A stretch of DNA of 32,718 nucleotides from an uncultured Eubacteriales bacterium (GTDB lineage: Bacteria; Bacillota; Clostridia; Christensenellales; Aristaeellaceae). The DNA lies in NCBI GenBank assembly GCA_902765305.1, contig CACWZI010000063.1:1-32718 (forward strand). Reading direction: 5' to 3'. The stretch's first letter is position 1. The number at the start of each line of letters is the position of its first letter. Shown here one piece after another: positions 24,245 to 32,099 of this stretch. Under the pieces are notes generated by a model, which worked only from the letters and a program-made list of their open reading frames with translations, did not search any database and had not been told where the DNA came from. The translations under genes and the position numbers were made by a program.

Positions 24245-24256
24245 GAAGTGTCTGCC

Positions 24257-25240
24257 ATGAGTGATGCGCGCTTCAATCCCGATGGGCTGGTTCTGTCCGG
24301 GCATTATACGGAGACGATGAATGAGATCGTGCTGCCCTGGCTGGCGGCGCGGCGGACGGACGCCACCGTGGAGGGAAAAGATGGAAGACCGCTGTTTTGC
24401 TGCCGGTTTGACGCTGAAACGCCCAGGGGCACGGTGGTGATCGTCCACGGCTTCACCGAGAACGCCGACAAGTACGCAGAATTGATCCATTCGCTGCTGC
24501 GGTGCGGCTACAGCGTGATTGCCTACGACCAGCGGGGGCACGGGCGCTCCTGGCGCGACCCGGCGATCACGGACATCTCCCTGACCCACGTGGACCGGTT
24601 TGTGGAATACGTGGACGACCTGAAATCCGTGTGCGACGCGGTGCTGAAGGCCATGCCCCGGCCCTGGCTGCTGTTTGCCCACAGCATGGGCGGCGCGGTT
24701 TCGTCGCTGTTCCTGGAAAACAACGCCGGCGTGTTCGAAAAGGCGGCGCTGTGCGCGCCGATGATCGCCCCAAACCTGGGCGGGCTGCCCCCGGTGGCGG
24801 GGAAACTGATGTGTGCCACGGCCAAACGGCTGGGCGGAGACAAGAAGCGCGTGCTGTTTTCTAGACCCTACGCCGGGGCTGAGAATTTTGAAACCTCCTG
24901 CGCCACAGGCCGGGAGCGATTCGAATGGTACGACGCCCTGCGGGTCAGGACCCCCGAATTCCAGAACAATGGCCCCACCTACGGCTGGACTTGGGAGGCG
25001 ATTTGGGCGTCGAAGGCCGTATTGGCCCCCGGCACGGTGGAGCGCATCGACATCCCGATGTGGCTGTTCACCGCCGAAGACGACAACTCCGTGATGCCCG
25101 ACGCCCAGAAGGCCTTCGCCGCGCGGCTGCGCGACGGCAAGCGGACCCTGGTGCCCGGCTCGAAGCACGAGATCTACCGCTCCCCGGATGCGGTGCTGTT
25201 CGGGTGGTGGCGAGGGATATTGGATTTTTGGAAGGCGTAA
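24257..25240 (+). CDS. Alpha/beta hydrolase, lysophospholipase / monoacylglycerol lipase type
   Basis: A 327-residue serine hydrolase of the PldB-like (hydrolase_4) group, acting on lysophospholipids or monoacylglycerols in relatives. The nucleophile is Ser143 in FAHSMGGAVS, the acid is Asp275 or Asp276 in FTAEDDNSV, and the base is His304 in GSKHEIYR. The oxyanion region is VHGFTENADKY. There is no signal peptide. ATG 24257 was chosen because GGAAG precedes it; ATG 24227 lies inside the repeat run and would add ten repeat-encoded residues. It follows the symporter by 32 bases and is probably cotranscribed with it. The stop TAA touches a palindrome. Confidence 0.88.
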   Translation: MSDARFNPDGLVLSGHYTETMNEIVLPWLAARRTDATVEGKDGRPLFCCRFDAETPRGTVVIVHGFTENADKYAELIHSLLRCGYSVIAYDQRGHGRSWRDPAITDISLTHVDRFVEYVDDLKSVCDAVLKAMPRPWLLFAHSMGGAVSSLFLENNAGVFEKAALCAPMIAPNLGGLPPVAGKLMCATAKRLGGDKKRVLFSRPYAGAENFETSCATGRERFEWYDALRVRTPEFQNNGPTYGWTWEAIWASKAVLAPGTVERIDIPMWLFTAEDDNSVMPDAQKAFAARLRDGKRTLVPGSKHEIYRSPDAVLFGWWRGILDFWKA

Positions 25241-25280
25241 ATTCTGATTTATCGAGCAACAGCTAGATAAATCAGAATTA
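25239..25280. repeat. CTGATTT palindrome copy 5
   Basis: 19-bp arms with two mismatches (aaattctgatttatcgagc and gctagataaatcagaatta) and a 4-nt loop. It starts within the TAA of the hydrolase and fills the gap to the cupin ribosome binding site. Confidence 0.78.
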
Positions 25281-25299
25281 ATAAACAGGAGGTACGAAT

Positions 25300-25629
25300 A
25301 TGAAAGCCAATGTAGTCTATCACGCTGACACAGTTTTGAACGACCTGGGCGGCGGGGTTTCCCGGCGGGTGCTGGCTTATACGCCCCAGCTGATGATCGT
25401 GGAGGTCAACTTTGAAAAGGGCAGCGAGGGCACCGTGCATACCCATCCCCACTGCCAGAACACCTATGTACGCTCCGGCCGCTTCCGCTTCAATGTGGAT
25501 GGCGAGGCCGTGGAGGTCGGCCCCGGCGATACGCTGGCCTTTCCGTCCGGCATCCCCCATGGCACGCTGTGCCTGGAGGCGGGTGCGCTGCTGGACATCT
25601 TCGCCCCGATGCGCGAGGATTTTGTGTAG
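25300..25629 (+). CDS. Small single-domain cupin
   Basis: A 109-residue beta-barrel protein with both cupin motifs: the metal-binding HTHPHCQNTYVRSGRFRF (residues 47-64) and PGDTLAFPSGIPHGT (about 75-89). The histidines could bind a metal. Such small cupins act as sugar isomerase-like enzymes, dioxygenases or ligand sensors; the sequence does not decide. ATG 25300 has AGGAGG eight bases upstream. It is probably the last gene of the symporter-hydrolase-cupin operon, closed by the hairpin at 25660. Confidence 0.88.
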   Translation: MKANVVYHADTVLNDLGGGVSRRVLAYTPQLMIVEVNFEKGSEGTVHTHPHCQNTYVRSGRFRFNVDGEAVEVGPGDTLAFPSGIPHGTLCLEAGALLDIFAPMREDFV

Positions 25630-25659
25630 CGTACGACTGACCGAGGTTAAATGTTTGAG

Positions 25660-25689
25660 AGCGCCTTTCTTCGCTTGAAGAAAGGCGCT
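25660..25689. terminator. Hairpin overlapping the next promoter
   Basis: A 12-bp perfect stem (agcgcctttctt and aagaaaggcgct) with a 6-nt loop, 30 bases past the cupin stop. The tail (taatcaattat) is A/T-rich without a T-run. The right arm overlaps the -35 box and spacer of the promoter at 25675-25703. Confidence 0.55.
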
Positions 25690-25703
25690 TAATCAATTAT
25701 AAT
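25675..25703 (+). promoter_or_regulatory. Sigma-A promoter for the methyltransferase-GH127 pair
   Basis: TTGAAG (25675-25680), 17-bp spacer, TATAAT (25698-25703), about 75 bases before ATG 25778. Confidence 0.75.
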
Positions 25704-25777
25704 AGAATATGGAATAATAGGGGGAAATGGTTTCTTCTTTTGACTGTAGAAAGAAGCCAGCGTATGGAGAAAAAGCG

Positions 25778-26908
25778 ATGGAATGGATAGCGAGCGCCGC
25801 CTTTGGCATGGAAGGCATGACCGGGCGGGATCTGAAGCACATGGGCATGAAAAACGTCCGGGTGATGGACGTGGGAGGCGCGTCGTTCGAGGGCAACTTC
25901 GAGGACGCCTTCCGGGCGAACCTGTGGCTGCGCACCTGCGATCGGATCATGCTGGTGATGGCCCGATTCGAGGCCCGAAGCTATGAGGAACTGTTCCAGG
26001 GCGTGAAGGCCGTCGACTGGCAGAAGCTGCTGCCGGCGGACGCGGCCTTCCCGATCCGCGCCCGGTGCGTAAAATCCCAGCTGATGAGCCCGTCGGACGT
26101 GCAGAAGATCGCCAAGCGGGCCATGGTGGAAAAGCTGAAGACCACCTATGGGGCGGACTGGTTTTCCGAGACCGGGGCCGTGTTCCAGGTGGATATATCC
26201 ATACGCAATGACATGGTCACCGTGGCGGTGGACGCCTCCGGAGAGCCGCTTTCGAAGCGGGGCTACCGCACCTGGAACGGCGAGGCGCCCCTGCGGGAGA
26301 CACTGGCGGCGGCGCTGGTGCTGCAGAGCGGCTGGCACCCCTGGCAGCCGCTGCACGACCCCTGCTGTGGCACGGGCACGGTACTGATCGAGGCGGCCTT
26401 CATCGCCCTGAACCGCGCCCCTGGGCTGACCCGCAAATTCGCCATGGAGGCCTGGCCCTGCGTTCCCCACGCCGCGCTGGACGCGATTCGCGCCGAGGCC
26501 CGGAAGAAGTTCGAGGAGGGCAGCCGGCGGCCGCTGGCCGTGTCCGGCAGCGATATCAACCCCGAGGCCATCGAGCTGGCCACCCGCCACGTGAAGCAGG
26601 CGGGACTGGCGGGGCGCATCGCACTTTCAGTGAAGGACATGCGGGCGCTGAACCCCGGTGACGACCTTCCCTTGGAGCCGACAGGCGTATTCGTGGCCAA
26701 TCCGCCCTACGGCGAGCGACTGGACAACCAACGGGCAGCCCACGCCGTGGCCAAACAGCTGGGCGAGCTGCAAAGGCGCTTCAGGGGCTGGAAGCTGTGC
26801 GCCTTCAGCGCCGACACACTCTTCGAGCAGGCCTATGGCCGCCGGGCCACCCGGCGCAGGCGTTACTATAACGGCAGGATCGAATGTGAATATCGTATAT
26901 TCGAATAA
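25778..26908 (+). CDS. THUMP-domain rRNA N2-guanine methyltransferase (RlmL/YpsC type)
   Basis: A 376-residue SAM-dependent RNA methyltransferase. The N-terminal 60 residues are a ferredoxin-like segment, followed by a THUMP RNA-binding domain (about 60-150) and a Rossmann methyltransferase domain (about 160-376). The SAM site is HDPCCGTGTVLIEAA, and the catalytic motif FVANPPYGERL (NPPY) is that of N2-guanine enzymes. RlmL homologues methylate 23S rRNA; the exact position in this organism is inferred only. The start is ATG 25778, with GGAG nine bases upstream. GH127 follows 14 bases after the stop, so the two are cotranscribed despite unrelated roles. Confidence 0.9.
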   Translation: MEWIASAAFGMEGMTGRDLKHMGMKNVRVMDVGGASFEGNFEDAFRANLWLRTCDRIMLVMARFEARSYEELFQGVKAVDWQKLLPADAAFPIRARCVKSQLMSPSDVQKIAKRAMVEKLKTTYGADWFSETGAVFQVDISIRNDMVTVAVDASGEPLSKRGYRTWNGEAPLRETLAAALVLQSGWHPWQPLHDPCCGTGTVLIEAAFIALNRAPGLTRKFAMEAWPCVPHAALDAIRAEARKKFEEGSRRPLAVSGSDINPEAIELATRHVKQAGLAGRIALSVKDMRALNPGDDLPLEPTGVFVANPPYGERLDNQRAAHAVAKQLGELQRRFRGWKLCAFSADTLFEQAYGRRATRRRRYYNGRIECEYRIFE

Positions 26909-26922
26909 ATAGAGGTGCAGAC

Positions 26923-28851
26923 ATGAAACCCATCTTCAACAGGGCGCCCCTGACGCCGAATACCCTTTCCCCGCTTCCCCTGGGCAGCATCCGCCCCGAA
27001 GAATGGCTGCTTGAGCAGCTGCAAACCCAGCGCGACGGCCTGACCGGCGGGCTGGATGAGCGGTGGTCAGACCTGGGGCCGGAGTCCGGCTGGCTGGGCG
27101 GCCCGGGCAATTGCGGTGAAAACGCGCCCTATTATCTGGATGGGTTGGTGGCCCTGGCCTGGACGCTGGACGACGAGGCACTGAAGGCCAAGGCCATGCG
27201 CTACATCGAGTGGATCCTGGCCAGCCAGCGGGAGGACGGCTGGTTCGGCCCGGAGCGCAACGACGATTACTGGCCGCTGATGATCGCGCTGAAGGCCCTG
27301 CGCCAGTATTTCACCGCCACCAACGACCGGCGGGTGCTGGTGCTGATGGATAGGTTCTTCAAGTACCAGGTGGCCCACCTGAACGACCACCCGCTGAAGG
27401 CGTGGGCCGTGGCCCGGGGCGGCGAGAACATGGAGCTGGCGCTGTGGCTGTACAACATCACCGGCCAGAAGCACCTGCTGGAGCTGTGCAAAAAGCTGCG
27501 GGCCCAGACGCTGGACTGGCCGAATTACTTCCACACCTTCGCCAACACCGTGCCCATGAGCCGCTCGCTGAAGTGGGACCGGCTGAAGGAGGCCCTGGAG
27601 GAGGAGCGGGAGGAGCCCCTGGAGGGGGAAAAGCGCCCCTATTTCCACACCCAGTTCCACCTGTCCCACGGCGTAAACATCGCCATGGGCCTGAAGACCC
27701 CCGGCGTGATCAACCTGTTCAAGTCGGGCTTCAAGGAGGAGGGCGGTTTCCGCTTCGGCTGGAGCAAGCTGGTGCGCCACCACGGCGTGGCCAGCGGCAT
27801 GTTCATCTGCGACAAGCATCTCAACGGCAACAGCCCCACCCAGGGCTCCGAGCTCTGCGCCATCGTGGAACTGATGAGCACGCTGGAGACGCTGCTGGGT
27901 CTGGGGGATTTCAACGCCGAATACGCCGACATACTGGAAAAGATCGCCTACAACGCGCTGCCCGCGGCCTTCTCGGCAGACATGACCGCCCACCAGTGCC
28001 AGGAGCAGGTCAACCAGGTGAAGGTGTCCCGGGAACCGCGCAGGTGGTACAACTGCACCGACGGCGCGAACCTGTTCGCCGCGGTGCCGGACGAGGACTG
28101 CTGCGCCGCCAACTGCGGCCAGGGGTGGCCCAGGTTTGTTGCGTCGCTGTGGTATGCCACCGCCGATGGCGGCCTGCAGGCCGTCAGCTACGCGCCCTGC
28201 ACGGTGCGCGCGGTGCTGGACGGCGTGCCGGTGCGCCTGCAGGTCAGCGGCAGCTATCCCTTCAGCCAGTCGGTGGAGATTCGGGTATCCGTCAAGAAGC
28301 CCTGTGAATTCCCGCTTTACCTGCGCATGCCCGCCTGGATCCGCCAGCCCATGGTGTTCCTGCCGGACGGCGAAATCATGCAGGTGCGGGCAGGCGATGT
28401 CAGCTGCGTGCGCCGCCGCTGGCGCTCCGGCGACGTGATCCGCCTGGAGATGGGCACGGTGCCCCGCCTGACCAAGTGGTATCACCAGTCCGGGGCAGTG
28501 GAGCTGGGGCCGCTGCTGATGGCCCTGCAGCCCGAAGAGATCCGGGAAAGGACGGAAAATGACGACTGGCAGGTGACCGCCGGGAGCCCCTGGAACTGGG
28601 CGCTGGTGCGGGATGAGCCCATGAAGGCCGTGTACAGCGGCGCACGCCCCGGCGCCTTCGGCAAGGGAGAAGCGCCGGTGAAGGTGCTGGTGAAGGCCGT
28701 GCCGGTGGATTGGCACATGGACGGTAACAGCTGCGCCAGCGTACCGATGGTGCCGACGGTGCGGGAAAAGGACGCCCAGGTGATCGAGCTGGTGCCCTTC
28801 GGCGGCACAACGCTGCGCATCGGCCAGTTCCCACTGGGACGGGGAAAGTAG
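26923..28851 (+). CDS. GH127-family beta-L-arabinofuranosidase
   Basis: A 642-residue glycoside hydrolase of the DUF1680/GH127 group, which removes beta-L-arabinofuranose from plant glycans such as extensin-linked arabinans. The family's zinc and nucleophile cluster is present: GSELC (Glu310, Cys312) and EDCCAANCG (Cys393, Cys394), equivalent to the Glu/Cys/Cys/Cys set of characterised members in which a cysteine is the nucleophile. The (alpha/alpha)6 barrel spans about 20-420, and the beta-sandwich follows. There is no signal peptide, so imported oligosaccharides are the likely substrates. GH146 and other DUF1680 families are alternatives. ATG 26923 has AGAGG about eight bases upstream. A strong hairpin at 28863 ends the operon. 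Confidence 0.9.
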   Translation: MKPIFNRAPLTPNTLSPLPLGSIRPEEWLLEQLQTQRDGLTGGLDERWSDLGPESGWLGGPGNCGENAPYYLDGLVALAWTLDDEALKAKAMRYIEWILASQREDGWFGPERNDDYWPLMIALKALRQYFTATNDRRVLVLMDRFFKYQVAHLNDHPLKAWAVARGGENMELALWLYNITGQKHLLELCKKLRAQTLDWPNYFHTFANTVPMSRSLKWDRLKEALEEEREEPLEGEKRPYFHTQFHLSHGVNIAMGLKTPGVINLFKSGFKEEGGFRFGWSKLVRHHGVASGMFICDKHLNGNSPTQGSELCAIVELMSTLETLLGLGDFNAEYADILEKIAYNALPAAFSADMTAHQCQEQVNQVKVSREPRRWYNCTDGANLFAAVPDEDCCAANCGQGWPRFVASLWYATADGGLQAVSYAPCTVRAVLDGVPVRLQVSGSYPFSQSVEIRVSVKKPCEFPLYLRMPAWIRQPMVFLPDGEIMQVRAGDVSCVRRRWRSGDVIRLEMGTVPRLTKWYHQSGAVELGPLLMALQPEEIRERTENDDWQVTAGSPWNWALVRDEPMKAVYSGARPGAFGKGEAPVKVLVKAVPVDWHMDGNSCASVPMVPTVREKDAQVIELVPFGGTTLRIGQFPLGRGK

Positions 28852-28862
28852 CCCTTGCAGAT

Positions 28863-28910
28863 GAATCGCCCCCGATTTGATCCATGCAAATCGGGGGCGA
28901 TTCACTTTAT
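28863..28910. terminator. Bidirectional terminator hairpin
   Basis: A 17-bp perfect stem (28863-28879 and 28887-28903) with a 7-nt loop, between convergent genes. The tail on the plus strand is ACTTTAT, so the stem is strong and the T-run weak. Confidence 0.8.
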
Positions 28911-28913
28911 CGG

Positions 28914-30122
28914 TCACTTCGTCTTCGGAAACAGCGTATCCTTGGCGTAGTTGCCGCGCTTGGTGGACTGGGCGGTGCGGTTGGCCGGGGCTTCAAAGTT
29001 GAAGCAGAAGTAGTAAGCCGCGTCGTAGGCGCCCTCGGCGGTATTCTCCACCTGGCGGATGTAGCTGTCCACCGAGGGATAGAAGTTGGGCAGCTCATAT
29101 TGCAGGTACCTCATCTGGCCTTCCACGGAATTGTAGTCCAAGCCTTTTTCGGTGCACCAGTTGATCAGGCGCGTCTTGCGGCCGGCGTGCCACTGGCACA
29201 GGCCGTAGCTGGTGCCGCCATCGCCGTCGATCACGGCCTTGTAGCCGGATTCCCAGTAGATGTTGGCCATCACGCCCATCGTTGCGGCGCGGTTCAGCTT
29301 CATTTCATTGATCAGAAAGTCGAAGATGATGTACTCGTTGCTGCCTGCGGTGAAGGGATTGGCCTTGGACTTGGATTCGCTCACGGGCTGGGTGGTCGCA
29401 GGCGCGCTGTCCTTGCTCAGGCAGGCCACCGGCAGATAGCCGATCATGCTGTTGCGGGTCACCATGGCTACCTCGCCGTTCACAGCCAGCAGCGTCAGCT
29501 TGTAGCCCTTGCGCACAGTCACGGCTTCGCCGGAATAATCGGGGTTTTCGTAAATCTGAGCCTCCACCAGGGTGACCACGGGCATATTGACGCTTTGCGC
29601 CGGCGCGGCGGTGGATGCTGCAGACGCGCTCAGGTGACTGTAGAGCATGTAGCCCACCCTGCCGTCCATTGAAACCTGGGCGTAAGCGCCGTTTACGGAA
29701 AGCACCTGCACCTTCACACCCGCCTGAAGCGTGACGTACTGGCTGGCCGCACTGGGCCGGCGGTAGACGCGCGTCTGCTGATTGGTGAACATGGACTGGC
29801 CCGGGGTTGGGGTAGCCGACGCCGTGGGTGCCGCGGACTGGGCGACGCGGGACATCTCGGAAACCCGGGCGACACCGGTGATCAAGCCAGCGCTGATCAG
29901 CGCCGCCTTGCCCGACCAGGCCAACACCGTCACCACGGTGCCCCGGGGCAGCGTGGTCAACACGTCGTGAGGCTTTGCCTGGGCATATACCTTCATACCG
30001 TCCACCGAGACGACCGCTTCAAAGTTGCCCTCGGCCAGGGCCTGCGGCAGGGCTGTCAGCAAAAGCGCCAGGGCCAGCAGCAATACGAGGAAGCGTTTGA
30101 CCGGCGAATATGTAACTCTCAT
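28914..30122 (-). CDS. Exported SH3-like / phage-tail-lysozyme cell-wall hydrolase
   Basis: A 402-residue secreted protein. Residues 1-30 are a signal peptide (FLVLLLALALLLTALPQALA). Three SH3-like modules occupy about 33-90, 115-165 and 183-236 (QTRVYRRPSAASQYVTLQAG, AQIYENPDYSGEAVTV), separated by Ser/Ala/Thr/Pro linkers. Residues 263-395 match the phage-tail-lysozyme fold, with the likely catalytic Glu291 in MANIYWESGYKAV and SYGLCQWHAGRKTRL. It should bind and cut peptidoglycan outside the cell. ATG 30122 follows GGAG at spacing 8. It has a near-consensus promoter at 30161-30189, implying high expression. Confidence 0.88.
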   Translation of the reverse strand: MRVTYSPVKRFLVLLLALALLLTALPQALAEGNFEAVVSVDGMKVYAQAKPHDVLTTLPRGTVVTVLAWSGKAALISAGLITGVARVSEMSRVAQSAAPTASATPTPGQSMFTNQQTRVYRRPSAASQYVTLQAGVKVQVLSVNGAYAQVSMDGRVGYMLYSHLSASAASTAAPAQSVNMPVVTLVEAQIYENPDYSGEAVTVRKGYKLTLLAVNGEVAMVTRNSMIGYLPVACLSKDSAPATTQPVSESKSKANPFTAGSNEYIIFDFLINEMKLNRAATMGVMANIYWESGYKAVIDGDGGTSYGLCQWHAGRKTRLINWCTEKGLDYNSVEGQMRYLQYELPNFYPSVDSYIRQVENTAEGAYDAAYYFCFNFEAPANRTAQSTKRGNYAKDTLFPKTK

Positions 30123-30160
30123 GGCTGTTTCTCCAGTACACAGATTTTCATTGTGCACTG

Positions 30161-30189
30161 ATTATAGCACTTGTTACAATAAATGTCAA
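30161..30189 (-). promoter_or_regulatory. Consensus sigma-A promoter for the cell-wall hydrolase
   Basis: TTGACA (30189-30184), 17-bp spacer, TATAAT (30166-30161) on the minus strand: a perfect match to both hexamers. Confidence 0.88.
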
Positions 30190-30234
30190 TGATTTTTAAT
30201 ACTTTTGAAATAAGATGAAAAATCCCATATGGTG

Positions 30235-30723
30235 TTAAGACAATATGACATCCTGCCAGCCCTTGCACACGTCCACCCACCCGGCAAAGTTCTGCGCCGC
30301 GGCCTCGAGGGCGTCACAGCTCAGCTCGATGGCGCTGTTTGCGCTGCCGCAGGCGGGAAACACCGTGTCAAAGCGCTTCAGCGAGACATCCAGCCAGGTG
30401 CGCACGTCGTCCTTGATGGCGAAGGGGCACACGCCCCCCACGGCATGGCCGATGCGCATGGCGACCTTGTCTGCGCTGAGCATCTTCGCCTTGGCATGGA
30501 AATGGGCCTTGAAGCGGGGGTTGTCGATGCGGGCGTCCCCGGCTGTCACCAGCAGGATCGGCCCATCCGGCAGCATCAGGCTCAGGCTCTTGGCAATGCG
30601 CGCCGGGATCACCCCCGCCGCCTGCGCCGCCAGCTCTACCGTGGCGCTGGAGGTTTCAAACTCAAGGATCCTGCCCGAAAGGCCCAGAGGGGTCAGGTAT
30701 TCGCGAACGTTTTGGATAGACAT
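30235..30723 (-). CDS. YbaK/EbsC-family aminoacyl-tRNA deacylase
   Basis: A 162-residue cytoplasmic protein of the YbaK/ProX superfamily, which frees mischarged amino acids from tRNA (Cys-tRNA(Pro) in YbaK, Ala-tRNA(Pro) in ProX). Family motifs include ARIAKSLSLML, RIDNPRFKAHF and the active-site region RIGHAVGGVCPFAI. The catalytic lysine of YbaK corresponds to the lysine in IAKSL. Length is normal. ATG 30723 has AAGGAAG upstream. It follows the CI/LexA-like gene on the same strand with a palindrome between, and may be cotranscribed. The exact mischarged substrate is open. Confidence 0.9.
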   Translation of the reverse strand: MSIQNVREYLTPLGLSGRILEFETSSATVELAAQAAGVIPARIAKSLSLMLPDGPILLVTAGDARIDNPRFKAHFHAKAKMLSADKVAMRIGHAVGGVCPFAIKDDVRTWLDVSLKRFDTVFPACGSANSAIELSCDALEAAAQNFAGWVDVCKGWQDVILS

Positions 30724-30745
30724 GGGTTTCTTCCTTTCTTTGAAT

Positions 30746-30782
30746 AAATTCTGATTTGTCGCTCCGCGACAAATCAGAATTT
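30746..30782. repeat. CTGATTT palindrome copy 6
   Basis: A perfect 17-bp inverted repeat (aaattctgatttgtcgc and complement) with a 3-nt loop. It overlaps the last base of the CI/LexA-like stop codon (30784-30782). Confidence 0.8.
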
Positions 30783-31459
30783 CACAGCCTCCCCGTAAAC
30801 CCCACCGCCAGGCCGAGGATGCGGATCACGCCGCATTCGGCCAGGGTGAACATCATCGGGGGATACTTGGGGTTTTCCGACAGCAGCTGCAGGCCGTTCT
30901 TCACGTGATACACCCGCTTCAGGGTGGCTTCGTCGTCGATGACCACCGCGGCGATCTGCCCGTCCGCCACATCGTCCTGGCGGCGGATGAAGACCACGTC
31001 GCCGTCGTGGATGCGGGCGCCGATCATGCTGTCGCCCTTTACCCGCAGGGCAAAGTCACAGTGGATACCGGTTTCGCAGTCCGCCACGGCCAGATCCTGC
31101 TCGGCGTAGATGGGCGTGCCCGCGGCGATCGTGCCCAGCAGCGGCACCCGGCGGGTCAGCACAGGCAGCAGATTGTCGAACCAATGGGCCTGTGCCCCAT
31201 CGCCCAGGCGGCGCACGCCCGGTATGTCCGCCGGTTGCGGGGGCGGCACGGCCGCGGAGCCACCGTTGTCGCTGAGCCATTCCAACGGGCATTCCAGTGC
31301 CTCCGCCAGGGCCTTCAACGTGCTGATGGTGGGATTGCGGGTCTCGCCGTTGAGCACCTTGTTGATCGTGCCCTTCGGTATGCCGGATTTCAACGACAGC
31401 GCGTCGGTGGTCAGTCCGCGCCGCGCCTTCAGCCGCGCCAGCTTTTCGCTCAGCTTCAC
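30782..31459 (-). CDS. CI/LexA-like self-cleaving repressor (HTH + S24)
   Basis: A 225-residue repressor. Residues 3-62 are a Cro/CI HTH (RRGLTTDALSLKSGIPKGTI, NKVLNGETRNPTISTL). Residues 105-222 form an intact S24 domain with an Ala113-Gly114 cleavage site in LLGTIAAGTPI, catalytic Ser144 in KGDSMIGARIHDGD and Lys181 in EATLKRVY. It should repress until RecA-stimulated cleavage after DNA damage. The start is a GTG at 31459 with AGGAGG nine bases upstream. It faces the two phage-type genes across an intergenic region with ACCG-N4-CGGT operators, like a temperate-phage switch. Confidence 0.9.
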   Translation of the reverse strand: MKLSEKLARLKARRGLTTDALSLKSGIPKGTINKVLNGETRNPTISTLKALAEALECPLEWLSDNGGSAAVPPPQPADIPGVRRLGDGAQAHWFDNLLPVLTRRVPLLGTIAAGTPIYAEQDLAVADCETGIHCDFALRVKGDSMIGARIHDGDVVFIRRQDDVADGQIAAVVIDDEATLKRVYHVKNGLQLLSENPKYPPMMFTLAECGVIRILGLAVGFTGRL

Positions 31460-31486
31460 CGTCGCTCACCTCCTGTATATATGCCA

Positions 31487-31515
31487 ATTATACCATATGA
31501 AAAGCTGTATAACAA
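31487..31515 (-). promoter_or_regulatory. Promoter for the CI/LexA-like repressor
   Basis: TTGTTA (31515-31510), 17-bp spacer, TATAAT (31492-31487) on the minus strand. The operator-like site at 31526-31537 lies just upstream of the -35. Confidence 0.68.
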
Positions 31516-31525
31516 GCACAATCTA

Positions 31526-31537
31526 ACCGAACACGGT
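31526..31537. promoter_or_regulatory. Operator-like palindrome O1
   Basis: ACCG-AACA-CGGT: 4-bp half sites 4 bases apart. It has the same half-site and spacing as O2 and lies between the two divergent promoters. Confidence 0.5.
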
Positions 31538-31557
31538 ATTAATTTTTAAAAATACGG

Positions 31558-31586
31558 TTGATTTCTAACCGTTTTCGGTTTATAAT
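31558..31586 (+). promoter_or_regulatory. Promoter for the phage-type two-gene cassette
   Basis: TTGATT (31558-31563), 17-bp spacer, TATAAT (31581-31586), about 52 bases before TTG 31638. The spacer contains operator O2, so a bound repressor would block polymerase. Confidence 0.8.
31567..31580. promoter_or_regulatory. Operator-like palindrome O2 in the cassette promoter
   Basis: AACCG-TTTT-CGGTT, a perfect 5+4+5 palindrome exactly between -35 and -10. A further CGGTT half site is at 31555-31559. The likely binding protein is the divergent CI/LexA-like repressor. Confidence 0.65.
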
Positions 31587-31637
31587 GTACAGGAATCAAG
31601 AACATTTGTTCGATTATGATAGGAGGGAACGGCGCCA

Positions 31638-32099
31638 TTGGATGTCAAAGGGAAGATTGAACAGCTGAAGCAGCTCAGGTATTTGAAGGGTGAAGTGATA
31701 CTGCTCACCCAGCGCCTCGAACGACTGGAGACCGAGATCACGGGAAATACACGCTGCCGATGGCGGGGACGGGCGACCCTGGAATATGGGGCACAGCTCG
31801 TCGCCCTGAGAGACGCCCTTGCTGCGAGGCGCGCCACTTGCATGGCACAGCTTGGCGCACTGCATCGCTACATCGACAGCATCGATGACAGCAGGATGCG
31901 GCAGATCATGGCCGGCCGCTATGTGGACGGCCTGAGCTGGAAGGAAGTGGCGGCGCGCATCGGCGAGCGTGACGAACAGTATCCCCGCAGGCTGCACAAT
32001 CGCTTCCTGTTGCAGAGCACGCTGCCTGCTTCACTGTCAACAGAGCGGGAATCACTCAGCGACGCGAAGGACCCGGATAGGAGGAACAGAATTGGATAA
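31638..32099 (+). CDS. Phage-type activator with sigma-like HTH (RinA/ArpU/DUF1492-like)
   Basis: A 153-residue basic protein. Residues 1-40 form an N-terminal coiled coil (KIEQLKQLRYLKGEVILLTQ). Residues 83-130 form a sigma-region-4-like HTH (IDDSRMRQIMAGRYVDGLSW, KEVAARIGERDEQYPRRLHN). This layout is typical of small late-gene activators found before the terminase genes of Bacillota prophages. The start is TTG 31638, with AGGAGG about 12 bases upstream, rather long. It overlaps the next gene by 8 bases. It should be repressed through O2. Confidence 0.78.
   Translation: MDVKGKIEQLKQLRYLKGEVILLTQRLERLETEITGNTRCRWRGRATLEYGAQLVALRDALAARRATCMAQLGALHRYIDSIDDSRMRQIMAGRYVDGLSWKEVAARIGERDEQYPRRLHNRFLLQSTLPASLSTERESLSDAKDPDRRNRIG

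Noticed and set aside
27067-28917. 616-codon open frame opposite GH127
   Set aside because: Antisense of a gene with the intact GH127 active-site cluster; His/Gln/Val-rich composition is typical of such shadows.
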